From Leptidea sinapis (lineage: Eukaryota > Arthropoda > Insecta > Lepidoptera > Pieridae), in contig NC_066282.1 of the NCBI RefSeq assembly GCF_905404315.1, positions 9,572,501 through 9,636,500 on the forward strand: a stretch of DNA of 64,000 nucleotides. The letters are read 5' to 3'. Shown in pieces: positions 11,555-22,779 of this stretch (position 1 is the stretch's first letter; each line of letters opens with the position of its first letter). The translations under genes and the position numbers were made by a program. The notes beneath the pieces are model-generated. The model saw only the letters and a program-made list of their open reading frames with translations. It searched no databases and was not told where the DNA came from.

Positions 11555-11815
11555 ATTTTCAAATTCAAATTCAAAAAATCTTTATTGACTGTAATACTAT
11601 ATAACTTATTTAGTGCAAGTCAGGATGAAGTACAAAAGTTACAATAGCACATCCCTACGGAATCTAATTTTAATATGAACTATTCAAATATTCATCAAAA
11701 CCCACAAATATTTATGGCTTAAGGTAAAATAATCTTAGTTTTCAATTCCCAACACGTATTTCAAAGAGCCTTATTAATATTATCTAAGACGTTTTTAATA
11801 AATTCCCCAGCAGGC
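11555..11815 (-). repeat. LINE family A, copy 2 (3' end)
   Basis: Starts with the tail complement caaattcaaattcaaaaaat (about 11560-11579) and continues ttatttagtgcaagtcagga as in copies 1 and 3. The last codons of the RT are recognisable in reverse (KNVLDNINKAL) but broken by stops. 5'-truncated insertion. Confidence 0.7.
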
Positions 11816-12150
11816 ATCGCCTAGAGCATCAATCACCGCCCGGTAACCGAGTTACTACGCCACTAATTGTGATCTCCTCACCAAGAACAGACATCTTCCC
11901 GATCGATCGCTCCCATTTCTTGCCACTTACCAGTCGCATTCACCCTGCATTTGTTACATCGAAGTGCGAATTCTATCGCTGTCGGCTTTTAGCGGTACAA
12001 GCGCCGCAATAGTTACTGTACAGGAATGTTTTATCGCTAGGGTTGAACGTTGAAAGTAGGTCGAGGCATTCCCCCTCCTGTGTAGCTTTCACTTGGGCCA
12101 ACGTTCGGGGTGAAACCTAATTTTATAGCTTCGCCTTCGATCGTGTATTT
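11816..12150. other. GC-moderate single-copy sequence
   Basis: Less AT-rich than its surroundings, with no element signature and no second copy in the window. It might be host regulatory or transcribed DNA, but no frame or motif proves it. Confidence 0.3.
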
Positions 12151-12829
12151 TCTTAGTTTTCTTCGCAGGATGATTTAGACGCTTGTAATTTGTTTACAAT
12201 GTTGGATACGATCTAAAGTTAATTATATATTATGTATTTGTTAGAGATCAGATGTTTTTGTTGATAGGTGTAAATTTATCAAAAATTAATAGGATGGAAT
12301 CTATTTTTCTCTTTTATGTAGTAGTGAAAAGTTGTTGAGGTGCTTTTTTACGTTTGACGGAGAAAAGTCCTTTAAGTGGAATGGTAGCGTTAAACATATT
12401 GACTTAAAGACCACCTGCGAAGTCTTTGAATGTATCTAAAAAAAACTTTTCCACAACTATGAAAGGATTGATATATGTTTATACTCAGTATTCAACACGT
12501 TCTAGCTACGTAGAGACTTGGCTAAATATCCCACCTTCCAAAAGTCGATCCATAAACACGAAAAAAACATAATAACATGTAGATTGTAGTTGCTAACATT
12601 TATATAAAATGTTGTGCTAATCTTAAATGAACAAATGGTGATATTTAACTACGTAGTAAAATATAACGCTCTAGTTACGTCTAATTTTTAACTGTGTTAT
12701 AATAATTAACGTTTTAAGTTAACAATTTTCACGACAAACCCAACTCTGCTATCGCTACTGCCCTCGCAAAGCAACTGTCAAGATCGAGCGAGGAATCATG
12801 TTAATTCGCCCCAGTAATACCACTGACCT
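12151..12829. other. No feature recognised
   Basis: AT-rich, no repeated segment or RNA gene seen. Confidence 0.45.
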
Positions 12830-13105
12830 GTTTAAATACCATTGGATAGGCTGTTCCATTATGTTTAATAGCAAATTTATTGTGCCTATTTGAAGCGCCA
12901 CTCGCGAGCTTCCAGAGAACTAATTAAACACAAAAAACTAATGCAAATAATGCAAATGGCTGCAAAGGACCGAAGTAGTAAGTATTTTTGCATCTTTAAT
13001 TAATTTCGTTCGTTTTCCGTGTTATTTATACTTCAAGAATCAACGTTATAAAGTACACAATTGTTTTTGTAAATAATTTCCCACCATCAATCGACGTTTG
13101 CTAAA
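12830..13105 (+). repeat. Interspersed repeat family Q, copy 1
   Basis: An inverse copy is at 62640-62870. Shared strings include cgtgttatttatacttcaag, ataggctgttcc (variant in the other copy) and the ttcccaccatcaatcgacg block. Non-coding. Class unknown. Confidence 0.7.
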
Positions 13106-13119
13106 GTTGTCTTGTCTTC

Positions 13120-13428
13120 ACCAGTGGGAGGCTCCTTTGACAGGATGCCGGCTAGGTTATGGGTACCACAACGGTGCCGTATTTCTGCCGTGAAGCAGTA
13201 ATGTGTACACATTACTGTGTTTCGGTCTGAAGGGCGCCGTTGTGAAATTACTGGGCAAATGAGACTTAACATCTTATATCTCCAGGTGACGAGCACAATT
13301 GTTGTGCGGCTCAGAATTGTTGGGTTTTTCAAGAATCCTGAGTGGCACTACATTGTAATGGGCAGGGCGTATCAATTTCCATCAGCTGAACGTTATGCTC
13401 GTCTCGTCCCTTTTTTCATAAAAAAAAG
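13120..13428 (+). repeat. Family D LINE-like 3' region, copy 1
   Basis: Contains ggatgccggctaggtta, ctgccgtgaagcagtaatg, gaagggcgccg, cctgagtggcac and a cataaaaaaa terminus. Copies at 17.3, 22.8, 24.1, 43.4, 59.7 and 63.5 kb share the same order and A-rich end. The A tail and common 3' end suggest a non-LTR element or a SINE-like derivative. No intact frame. Confidence 0.75.
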
Positions 13429-14439
13429 AATAGTTTTAGTACCGCATACTCTCGCTATATGGCCAACAGCTCCAAAATGGCGAATATCAAACAGGCACAG
13501 AAACACTTTGGCAGCCGCCAGTCCAGTGGTATATAGTAGAGGTCAGAGAGTAGGTAATACGCATTATCGCTAGTATATAACTCTATGGTCAGAATGCGTA
13601 TAACGCCCTCATTTTCGCTCCAGCTCACACTTGAAGCGCTGTGAATAACAACGTTTATATTTCAACGCACTATTAAAATTTTACGTGTCAGCACGTCACA
13701 AGACATTTGCTCAAGTTTTTAAGAATAGGTGTCGTGAGATGTGCTGGAAACAAGCTCATTAGGAGCATCTCGTCCCTAAGCCGAGCTAACTAGAACAACG
13801 CGTGTGCTACTTTTATTCTTAATTTCGAGTCTGAGTTTTATTTACAACTAGCTGCCTCCTGTGACGTTATCTGTGGATGCTAAAGGCGGTAAAATAACTA
13901 TATTCTGCATTTACATTGATATGTATATCATATATCATGGGTGTAATATTTGTATGATGTAATGTAATATGTGTCTTGATTGTAACCAGTATGCCAAGTC
14001 CTAACCTTAGCGACGTTTCCAAACTTACGCTTAAAAAGCTAATCAAAGGATAATAAAATGATCAATGAAAGTAAAATAGTGACATATTTTTCATTGATTA
14101 GAAGGAAATTATTAAGTACAATCATTCATAATTTGAAGCTCTTAATGCAGCGTTGCAAATTTTTTCGTAAAGTTGTGTGATATTGACATTTGATAAATAT
14201 TTCAATTATTAAAAAAAAATCGTACACCGTTCTATTCTAATAAACGCTGTCGTTAATATCTTACAGTTATGGGAATTCAACATAAACACGTTGTATACAA
14301 CGCCGCTTGGACATTTTTTGACGATCTTTTAATAGGCGATTGGAATTCTAGTGTTTATAACACGCCAATGTTTCTAAAAAAAAATTGATTCTTAGTCAGA
14401 TATTAACGGAGTGCTTGGGCATTGCGTTATATATATACT
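13429..14439. other. No feature recognised
   Basis: No repeat signature beyond AT-rich runs. 13440-13620 is a little more GC-rich but unassigned. Confidence 0.4.
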
Positions 14440-15168
14440 AGAGGACCCGACATACGTTGTCCTATATACACGTCTTGAATTTGAAAAATCGGTCCTGCCC
14501 TTAGGAGGAGTTCACGAACATACACATGAGCAGGAGAATTATATTATATGGACGTAATTGAGAATCTAAACCAATCTCATATTCACTGGAACTCACAAAA
14601 AAATCATCGAAATCAGTCCAGCCGCTTAGGAGGTAGTTCAATTGTGAATCTAAGCCATTCTCAAATCCACCTGAAGACACACACCAATCTCAAATTCACT
14701 GGAACACACAAAAAATCATCAAAATCGGTCCATCCGTTTAGGAGGTAGTTCAATTGTAAATCTAAACCATTCTCGAATCCATCTGAATAAACACAGAAAG
14801 TTTCATTAAGATCGGTCCAGCCGTTTAGGAGGAGTTCAGTTACAACAGACGCACAAAAAAAAAATATATATACTCGTATACTAGCTGACCCAGCAAACGT
14901 TGTATTGCCGATATTAAAATCGCGATACAAAAGTAACTGTTAATTGTAGATTTGTGAAAATTTGAAGTTAATGAACAAATTTAAAAAAAATGTCAAAAAA
15001 ATTAAAAAAAAAAATTGCCGTGGACCACCCTTAACATTTAGGGGGATGAAAAATAGATGTCCGATTCTCAGACCTACCCAATATGCACTCAAAATTTCAT
15101 GAGAATCGGTCAAGCCGTTTTGAAGGAGTTGAACTACAAACACCGCGACATGAGAATTTTATATATTA
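14440..15168. mobile_element. Cluster of Helitron-like non-autonomous elements
   Basis: Two blocks: 14440-14880 begins tactagaggacccgacatac and 14881-15168 begins actagctgacccagcaaacg and ends gagaattttatatattaga. The second matches, in inverse orientation, 15815-16094. The CTAG-type end next to gctgacccagca, lack of TIRs and lack of coding fit Helitron-like elements, but a short LINE derivative is possible. Inside block one are three tandem modules (14557-14640, 14641-14752, 14753-14839), each ending in ggtccagccgtttaggagg or a close variant. Confidence 0.6.
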
Positions 15169-15814
15169 GATATCAAGATTGCATAAAAGAGACCTTTTTC
15201 AGCTTTAAGATCTTAGCCAGAAAAACAATACTATATATTTAAGTCACAATAAGTAGACCATTATCGTAGCTAACAACCGCGAGACATAAAAAAGTATTAC
15301 AATTAATTTAATCGTTTCCCCGTGCTATCTTTTAATACTGGACATTAAAAATGAGATGTACATTGCGTAACCGGAGATGCCATTAAGTTTTATAGAACCC
15401 TGAGACTGTTTCATTGGTTCATATAGCGATAAGGGACTTTCTTTGATGTCCCTACTTGTAGTATAACACTACTTAGTAATTTGACATTAAGCTGAGAGCT
15501 GACGGGAATAACTACTTACAAAGAACTTGTATTAGTGGAGCTGTTTCTAGCGGAGTATTAGTTGGAAAGTTTCTTTAAAACTACCATTCATCTCGACATC
15601 ATCTTTATAATGCAGTATGGTCTTGATGTGGCGTTGAAATACTTGTTTTATTGCTTAGTCATACTGAACGTAGATATAGTATTACAGAACATAACTATTA
15701 TGATAAGAATTTGTGATATATTTTGTATCTTGTATTTGTAGGGCCGCTACTTATAGTGTTTGGATGTTCCTGCTATCGGAAACTCTGCATCGTGTTTTAA
15801 AGATAAAGTTATAT
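15169..15814. other. No feature recognised
   Basis: AT-rich, no signature. Confidence 0.45.
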
Positions 15815-16094
15815 AATCTAATATATAAAATGCTCGTGTCGCGGTGTTTGTAGTTAAACTCCTCCGAAACGGCTTGACCGATTCTCATGAAATTTTGAGT
15901 GCATTTTGGGTAGGTCTGAGAATCGGACAACGTCTATTTTTCATCCCCCTAAATGTTAGGGGTGGTCCACGTAATTTTTAAATTTGTTTGATTATGAGTC
16001 AGCAACTTCAAATTTTCACCCATCTACGATCTACAGTTACTTTTGTATTGCGATTTTAATATCGGCAATGCAACGTTTGCTGGGTCAGCTAGTC
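15815..16094 (+). mobile_element. Helitron-like element
   Basis: Starts near taatatataaaatgctcgtg and ends gtttgctgggtcagctagt. Contains gaccgattctcatgaaattt. Matches the inverse elements at 14881-15168 and 42207-42515. No TIRs, no ORF. Confidence 0.65.
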
Positions 16095-16584
16095 TTATAT
16101 ATAAAATTCTCGTGTCCCGGTGTCTGGTACCAAACTTATCCGAAACGGCCGAACCAATTTGTGTGTATATCGGGTACGTCTGAGAATCAGCCAACATCTA
16201 TTTTTCATACCCCTAACCTAAATGATAAGGGTCACACAGCTCTTCATATATTTTTTTTATTTTTGTTTGACAAAATTTTTCATTTTCATTTTATTATGAT
16301 TAAGCATTAAAAAATTCATACAATTTAAAATTTTCACCCATCTACGATCTACACCTATTCTTGTATCGCGATTTTAATATTATTCTATTCCATCCACAGA
16401 TAGGCAATAGAATTGCAAGATGGCAATCGAATATAATGATTATTGTAGTACGATAAATTTTATGTACGATTTATTGGTAGGTCTGAGAATCGGTCATCTA
16501 TTTTTTATACCCCAAAAATTTTAAGTATTGAGTTTTTTTTATTACTTTATATGGCAATACAACGTTTGCTGGGTCAGATAGTAT
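16095..16584 (+). mobile_element. Second Helitron-like element, directly adjacent
   Basis: Begins atatataaaattctcgtg immediately after the preceding copy and ends aacgtttgctgggtcagat. An extra segment of about 100 bases (about 16385-16480) interrupts it and repeats part of the internal ggtaggtctgagaatcgg block. The head-to-tail arrangement suggests insertion next to an existing copy. Confidence 0.6.
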
Positions 16585-16809
16585 ATTTATAGTTTTGTAT
16601 ATGCATTTTTATAATCGCAAACAAAATGGTCGCAAAATACCTTTATTTATTTACAGTATGAATATATTGACGCACTATACTCACACTTTCTCATTAATAA
16701 ACACAATGAAAAGGTCCTCCGAGTTAAAAATCACTTCTCCCTGTCGTGAATTCAGTAGTGACAAAGGTAAGATAAAGACAAAAAGTTATAAATTTGGAAT
16801 AATTAAATA

Positions 16810-17005
16810 ATTTACGAAAATTTATTAAAGTAGGCGTTACTTTGCGTTAATCCATAATTATTCAAATGATTTGAGTTTTCTGTAGTGTTAATTCCACCAA
16901 TATTTGTCACTAAACAATTCGACACGTGTTTCGCGTATACACGAGGCATCCTCAGGACATGTTGAGTCGCCAAAATCTGGCACGAGACTGAAACAAATAA
17001 GCTCA
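16810..17005 (+). mobile_element. Foldback element family, single-arm copy
   Basis: Contains the arm (aaatgatttgagttttct, then ccaatatttgtc) and the loop block cgacacgtgtttcgc and cctcaggacatg seen at 26401-26583 and 28945-29137, plus the outer segment taggcgttactttgcg that follows the right arm of those copies. The second arm is absent. Confidence 0.65.
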
Positions 17006-17296
17006 AAACGTTACCTTGGTGGTTTTTATTTAATTATTCTTAAGAGGACCCTTCCCGGTCCTGTCTATCTTAAGAGCGAATATGGCCGAAAAGCATGTTG
17101 TTTTATCCAACACATACGACAAGCAAGAGAAAGCGATAATATTGAACGAAAAGTTGTTGTCAGAAATTCCATAAAACTTCATCCAGGAAATACGTGTTTT
17201 TGAGTAATACTAAGAAATTTGGCAGATAAATGATTTTCGTATAGAAATGCCATTACATGCGCGGGGTTTCTATCGCAATATTTTATTTACTTTTAC

Positions 17297-17585
17297 AAGG
17301 CTCCTTTGCACACGATACCGGCAACGGTACCTTTTTCTGCCGTGAAGCAGTTATGTATAAGCATTTTTGTGTTTCGGTCTGAAGGGCGCCGTAGCTAGTG
17401 AAATGACTGGGCAAATAAAACTTAACATCTTGTGTCTCAAGGTGACGAGCGTAATTGCAGTGCCGCTAATAATGTTTGGGTTTGTCAAGAAGCTGGAGCG
17501 GTACCGCATTGTAATGGGCAGGACGTATCAATTACCATTTACTCAACGTCCTGCTCGTCTCATCCCTTATTTTCATAAAAAAAAA
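17297..17585 (+). repeat. Family D, copy 2
   Basis: ctgccgtgaagcagttatg, gtctgaagggcgccgtag, gtaatgggcaggacg and an ending cataaaaaaaaac. The frame 17367-17603 is a by-product of this repeat, not a gene. Confidence 0.75.
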
Positions 17586-18049
17586 CTTATGAGTACATTA
17601 TGAAAGGCCAAAGCTCAGGTAAACTACCAACTACAAACCATAACTAACTAGCATGAATTTAGCATTAGAATATTATATTTTACGTAACATTACTATATAC
17701 ATATATACTATCGACCTTACAAATAAACTTGGCATAAAATTATACCTTAGAATAAACCAAGAATATCGCTAACAACACTGTCAATACAATGATAATTCTG
17801 CAGTTTTACAAATGTCAAGCAGCCTTGCAAATAAACGCGGGAAACGTTATATTACGTCCGAATAAACCAATCGTAAATAAAATGTCTATTTGTAAACATT
17901 TTACATATTCTTAGTTTATTCTCAGTTATGACTCCACGCCAATTTAACTTGTAAGGCCGTTTATTATGTATATAAAACCTGTTACAAACATGCGGTTTAA
18001 TTATGTAGTGCTTGAAGATTTATACTCTTTGTAATATTAAGTTAGTAAG
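17586..18049. other. No feature recognised
   Basis: AT-rich, with two weakly similar cttacaaataaac / ttgcaaataaacg segments (about 17715 and 17825). Nothing else seen. Confidence 0.4.
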
Positions 18050-18290
18050 AATAAGTGAGTGCCTCTAAGAGTGGTGAGTGTCTCTGCCTACTAGCTAGAG
18101 GTCCCGGTTTCGAATCCCGGTAGGTGCACACGTTTATATGATGAATATGGATGTTTGTTTCCGAATCGTGGATATTAATTTGTATTAATGTATGTTTGAG
18201 TATGTATATCGTATTAAATATATTGTTGTCTTGCATCTCACAGCACAGGCTGGCTTAGGACAAGAAAATATGTGTAAATGTGTGTCAATA
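18050..18290 (+). repeat. tRNA-derived SINE of a second family
   Basis: The head has A-box-like agtggtgagtgtctctg and B-box-like ggtttcgaatcccgg, ending aggtgca. A body follows: atgatgaatatggatgttt, then gtatatcgtattaaatat and ttgtcttgcatctcacagc. I know this body as a common lepidopteran SINE pattern. It was probably transcribed by RNA polymerase III. It abuts an RT fragment at 18292. Confidence 0.7.
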
Positions 18291-18291
18291 T

Positions 18292-18476
18292 AGTCTAGTT
18301 TACTTTAGTTATTTTCATTATATTATGTCCTTTATTTCTATGGGGCAAACGCTGCCGATATCAATACCATCGTTGTGCTGCAAAAGAGGGCTTTTTGTGC
18401 TATTTATAATCTAGATAAAATTAATGAGAGTCGTAGGTTCTTCAAGTCAAAAATATTCTACGCGAAAGTTGTGTGA
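18292..18476 (+). pseudogene. Small non-LTR RT fragment
   Basis: Plus strand: SLVYFSYFHYIMSFISMG, then after a possible shift NAADINTIVVLQKRAF and CAIYNLDKIN. This corresponds to the segment LVYFSYFHSIMTYGILLWG ... LQKRAVRVIY of the RT at 52695-53667, so it comes from the same or a sister LINE family. About 60 codons remain. Confidence 0.7.
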
Positions 18477-18739
18477 TGCACCGAAAATTTCTTTATATAT
18501 GCTCTTGATGAAGCAGTTAAAAGTTGAAAGGGGAAAGGGGGAGCGATAATTGACACACTCACTAAACGTGATTAATTCTTTGACTCTTTGGCTACCGAGT
18601 GCTAAGTAAAATAAACCTTCAGATGTGGATGATATATATTTAGTACAAGACGAAACTATATAAGTACAGATATCATATTATGACATTTCTTATTTCCTCC
18701 CATGAATCCAAAAATTATTACATACATTATTAATAATTT

Positions 18740-18972
18740 GAAACAATTTGTTATATTTTTAAAGTTTTCCTTCACTTCTAGGACTAATACACAAATAAAA
18801 TTTGAAATCAAAATTTTATGAACGATGCATTTTCTTCTAAAAAGGATACAAGACTCTATGACGATACGTCACTCCAACGGTTAGCTCAGTTGGAAGAGCT
18901 CTCGTACAGAACGCGAGAGGTTCGAGTCCCGAATCGTTCATAAAATTTTGTTTTCAAATTTTATTTGTGTAT
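18740..18972 (+). repeat. tRNA-derived repetitive element, copy 2
   Basis: tRNA-like core about 18873-18939 with ggttagctcagttggaagag (A box) and ggttcgagtccc (B box). The core is bracketed by inverted flanks: acacaaataaaatttgaaat at the left and the near-complement ending attttatttgtgt at the right, continuing into aaaattttatgaacgat. The whole can fold into a long hairpin. The T arm is about five bases shorter than in copy 3. Confidence 0.75.
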
Positions 18973-19697
18973 TAATAATTTTATTTATTGAAATCAGCTT
19001 AACCCACGTTTCGTCTGTGTTGTTATAACATCGATGATCCGTGAATAAAGCCGATATGAATAAATAAATTTAATAATCTCCCAAAAAAGTTTTCATAATT
19101 AAATATTTTTTTATGTTAATATGTACTATAAGCGTACTAAATAACGAAATCGTTAACGTGTCTTAATTGGACGTAGTTCCTGAAAAACGTTCCAAGCCAC
19201 AAACATCACATCTTAAGGATTTTGTGTTCAAAGTTTAATAAATGTTAGTGTACTCCATACATGTGGGTTGGGCTACTAAGTCATGGTGTCATTTAAAGAG
19301 TGACAGTAGAGCTGCCATTTTTGTCAGTCCGTTAATATGAATCACGTGACCAGTTTTGTGTACTTAACCCAATTTCGACATGATTGTGGTTTGCAACATT
19401 TTTCTGGAATTACATCCAATTATAGATCAACAGGCCCTCTAATAAAGTTTATTTTACTGTAGTCGTACCAAAGAATATGTAAGAGTGCCAGTAGTCGTAC
19501 TCAGTACGCAGATGTGGTGGACTCTTATTACATTAAAAATAAGCTTACGCACACTACAATGTACTCGTACTTACTTGAGGCGTGCGGAAAAGATAGCAGA
19601 CGCCATTGTCATGCTATGTAGTTATTAAATACGGCCTGTAAAGTCGATCAATAATCTGAAAAGGCCAAAAATTACTAATTACGTATATTATTTTTTT
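18973..19697. other. No feature recognised
   Basis: AT-rich, no family signature recognised. Confidence 0.45.
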
Positions 19698-20420
19698 CAA
19701 GTTTGCGCGTTTACCACTAAAAAAACACCATTTGTCGTATCACCGCTCTTCGAGAACACTTCTCTTAAAGCCGCGCCTAGTATCGGAATACTGGGTCTCG
19801 AAATCTCGAGCGATTGCCAATTCCGTGGCCATCTGGAGGGCAAAGCCAAATTGGCTTCGAAGAAGCTGGGCGTCATCAATAGAGCACGGCAATACTTCAA
19901 GCCGGCCCACATTCTAGCGCTCTACAAAGCGCAGGTCCGGCCACACATGGAGTATTGCTGTCATCTCTGGTCTGGTGCACCCCAGTATCTGCTCGATCCA
20001 TTTGACCGCGTGCAACGTAGAGCAGCTCGAATTGTCGGGGACTCAGTGCTCTGTGAACGGCTGGATCACTTGGCGTTGCGTAGAGACGTCGCTTCATTGT
20101 GTGTCTTCTACCGCATTTATCACGGGGAGTGTTCCGAAGAGCTGTTTAACCTGATTCCTGCCGCCGAATTTCACCATCGCACGACACGCCACAAGTTAGG
20201 ATATCATCCCCACCATCTGGATGTGTGGCGGTCCTCCACAGTGCGGTTTTCAAGAAGCTTTCTCCCTCGTACTACAAAGCTGTGGAATGAGCTTCCTTGT
20301 GCGGTGTTTCGGGGACGATACGACATGGGTACCTTCAAAAAAAGCGCGTACACCTTCCTTAAAGGCCGGCAACTCTCTTGTGATTCCTCTGGTGTTGCAA
20401 GAGAATGTGGGCGGCGGTGA
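19698..20420 (+). pseudogene. Jockey-like LINE (family C, copy 3), 5'-truncated but uninterrupted ORF2 end
   Basis: The plus frame is open for 240 codons from 19698 to the TGA at 20418-20420 without a stop. It encodes QVCAFTTKKTPFVVSP, PSIGILGLEISSDCQFRGHL, KAQVRPHMEYCCHLWSGAPQ, FDRVQRRAARIVG, CVFYRIYHGECSEEL, WNELPCAVFRGRYDMGTF and a GVARECGRR end. This is the region after the RT palm up to the natural C-terminus; the catalytic domain is missing. The 3' UTR runs to an A tail at about 20468-20480. The lack of stops suggests a fairly recent insertion compared with copies 1, 2, 4 and 5. It cannot work alone. No ATG at the truncated 5' side is meaningful. Confidence 0.85.
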
Positions 20421-20480
20421 TCACTTAACACCAGGTGACCCGTACGCTCGTTTGTCCTCCTATTCCATAAAAAAAAAAAT
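20421..20480 (+). repeat. 3' UTR and A tail of family C copy 3
   Basis: cacttaacaccaggtgaccc, cgtacgctcgtttgtcctcc and a run of A; the same 3' end, in complement, opens copies 2, 4 and 5. Confidence 0.8.
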
Positions 20481-20632
20481 ATGCTTTTTTATCTTTGAGA
20501 AGACTTTAGAATCGGTCAAATAAATAAAGAAAAGGAAATTCCAGTACCAGTGATTAGGACAAAACGCGCGTTGCGATTGTCGATCGTCAAGTGACAACCG
20601 ACTGAATGACTAATAATAGTAATAGTGTTATC

Positions 20633-20952
20633 GATGACGTTCTATATACAAATAAGGATCTATCACTAGTAGTCTGATAGCGGAACGGCAAAAGTGTGCT
20701 TAAAGACAATGTAAGCACACTTTTCTCCATAGTCGTGTACCAACTGTCACTGTCCGAATCGAACCTAAACTAAATAAATGTTTACATTGCTGCTTATTCT
20801 TCAAGGATATTTTAAACAACTGGAGTAAATGCGGCAATGTATAGATAGAGCAGTGAAAAGTTATTATGGTGTAATTTATGTAAAGTTATTTATTTCAGCT
20901 TAGTTTTGCAATATACGACGTGATTTGTCTATGTTTAGAATGTGTTATCGTA
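20633..20952. mobile_element. TIR element family T1, copy 2
   Basis: Shorter relative of 1141-1595: acgttctata start, ggaacggcaaaagtg, gtaagcacacttttctcc, gtttacattgctgc, attttaaacaactg and ggtgtaatttatg. End TIRs are recognisable but degraded (cgatgacgttcta versus the complement of tagaatgtgttatcg). Confidence 0.6.
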
Positions 20953-21275
20953 CTTAAATCGTGCTGTGAGTAATGTGTGGCTTTGTGAAACAAGAATGGT
21001 ATGCGAGATTCAAGTAAAAAAAAAATTCCGGGTTGCACTCCGGGAATACCGACAGAAGTGTAAACTTATTTTTGCCCGTTAGAATTTTTTTAGATGGGTA
21101 CTTGGGGTAAAAGGGTTATGAATTGTATTTTATTAATTATAAGTAACATTAAAATACATTTAATAGTATTTTATGAATATTCGTTAACAATTTCGACAAC
21201 TCTTGTATCTTCATCATTATCATTAAAATGATTCAATACTAAAATAGAAATTATTCATTCATAGTGGATGGTAAC
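20953..21275. other. No feature recognised
   Basis: AT-rich. Nothing recognised. Confidence 0.45.
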
Positions 21276-21399
21276 TTTTTTTTTTTTTATGACATAGGAG
21301 GACAAACGAGCGTACGGGTCACCTGGTGTTAAGTGATCACCGCCGCCCACATTCTCTTGCAACACCAGAGGAATCACAAGAGCGTTGCCGGCCTTTAAC
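21276..21399 (-). repeat. Family C, copy 4 (short 3' end)
   Basis: Poly(T) start, then gacaaacgagcgtacgggtc, cctggtgttaagtgatcacc and gagcgttgccggcctttaa. Only about 120 bases of the LINE 3' end. Confidence 0.85.
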
Positions 21400-22108
21400 T
21401 AAAATTGGAAATAAACATTTTTGATTCGAATAATATATAATAATAATATATCTAGATTATATTTATGTAGACACATTCGCGGTCCCCTATATGTACATGC
21501 ATATATGCACACACTATAGCTGCGTCTCGTAACGGTGTCGCGAGTCCAGAGATTTTATCTCTCCCTTGAAGTTCTCACTTCAATAAATTTCTATATTTTG
21601 CTAATATACAATCCACTCATACTATACTGAATATAATATTTATGTTAATGTATGGCTGTGGTAAACATTCTCGCTTATTTACAAACCACTTAACACAATG
21701 ACTGTTATGTTTTCCTCCATGTCCTGAGAAATTTTAACATATCCATCTCGTAAAATGTTGTGTTATATCATTTGCTATAAATGTAGCAATATAAGTAATT
21801 ATGTTATTTATATAATCAAAATAGAGAAACTGTGTCATTGGATTTTAAACTTAAAATACTGACTTTAAAAGACTGATTGAATGAGACTGAGCTATCACCC
21901 TGGGCTATATAACGCTAGTCGGCTCGATTGATTTGATTGATAATGAAATTTACCAGAGTATTTAACACACAATTATAATTTTATTTTTAGTAAATATTTA
22001 TAAAGACAGAACAATAAATGTTATATTTCGTATTGTTACCTCGTCTTGATCAAGTTATCTCTTCTGTCGTGTAGGTAGTCGTTTTTTATATGTGATTGCT
22101 CTCAATAC
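21400..22108. other. No feature recognised
   Basis: AT-rich, one slightly GC-richer patch at 21480-21560. Nothing recognised. Confidence 0.4.
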
Positions 22109-22546
22109 ATAGCTCTTTATCTAAGATTCAGTCTCCGCTGCTCTCCAACTAGATACCGCACTACCTAAGAAGATTAGCTTATTTATTACGGCTACTATTA
22201 GATGCTTGTGTGCGTGGCATCTTGACACTCAATGAAATCTTTCTAATTTTGTAACATACGCTTCGTGTTATTTTACATTGAAATTAATAAAATACAAAAT
22301 ACTTACTGATGATATGTGATCCCAGTGACTCTTATTTCTTGTAGTGTTCTTATTATAATGTTTTACTGCTCAACCCTGCTTCAATTAATGGCAAAGTTTA
22401 ACAGAACGTCATGTCAACGTCACACATAGTTTGTGAATGGCTCGAGAACGCCTACTTGGGCGTAGTATTAGTTGCCGCACTTTGCGATTACGCCTGCGGT
22501 ATATAGTTGGAGCGCAGCGAAGACCAATCCTTAATCTAAGCTCTAT
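22109..22546. mobile_element. TIR element family T2, copy 1
   Basis: Ends 22109-22149 and 22506-22546 are imperfect inverted repeats of about 41 bases, strongest next to ctccaac/gttggag. The interior matches 61789-62296: gatgcttgtgtgcgtggcat, tacttactgatgatatgtga, cttgggcgtagtattagttg. No transposase frame. Confidence 0.65.
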
Positions 22547-22549
22547 AGT

Positions 22550-22778
22550 CTGTACTATAGACTAAGAATATACTGCCGTATAGACGAAGTGACAGCTAGA
22601 TAATGCGTGATCAACTTTGATATGTCATTGTGTGCGTTAGCTAGTGGTTTAACATTAAAAATACTAAGTAATAATAAAAATAAGTAATTCTAAGTAGTGC
22701 CAAGCGTGGCTGGCTGTTTACTACTTGTAAATGAAAATCAGTCACAGTAACAGTATATTTGATTATTTCCTTTTCTAT
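22550..22778 (+). repeat. Interspersed repeat family R, copy 2
   Basis: Contains gcgttagctagtggttta, gccaagcgtggctgg and agtcacagtaacagt, as in 6505-6725. The family D copy at 22780 begins just where this copy stops. Confidence 0.6.
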
Positions 22779-22779
22779 C

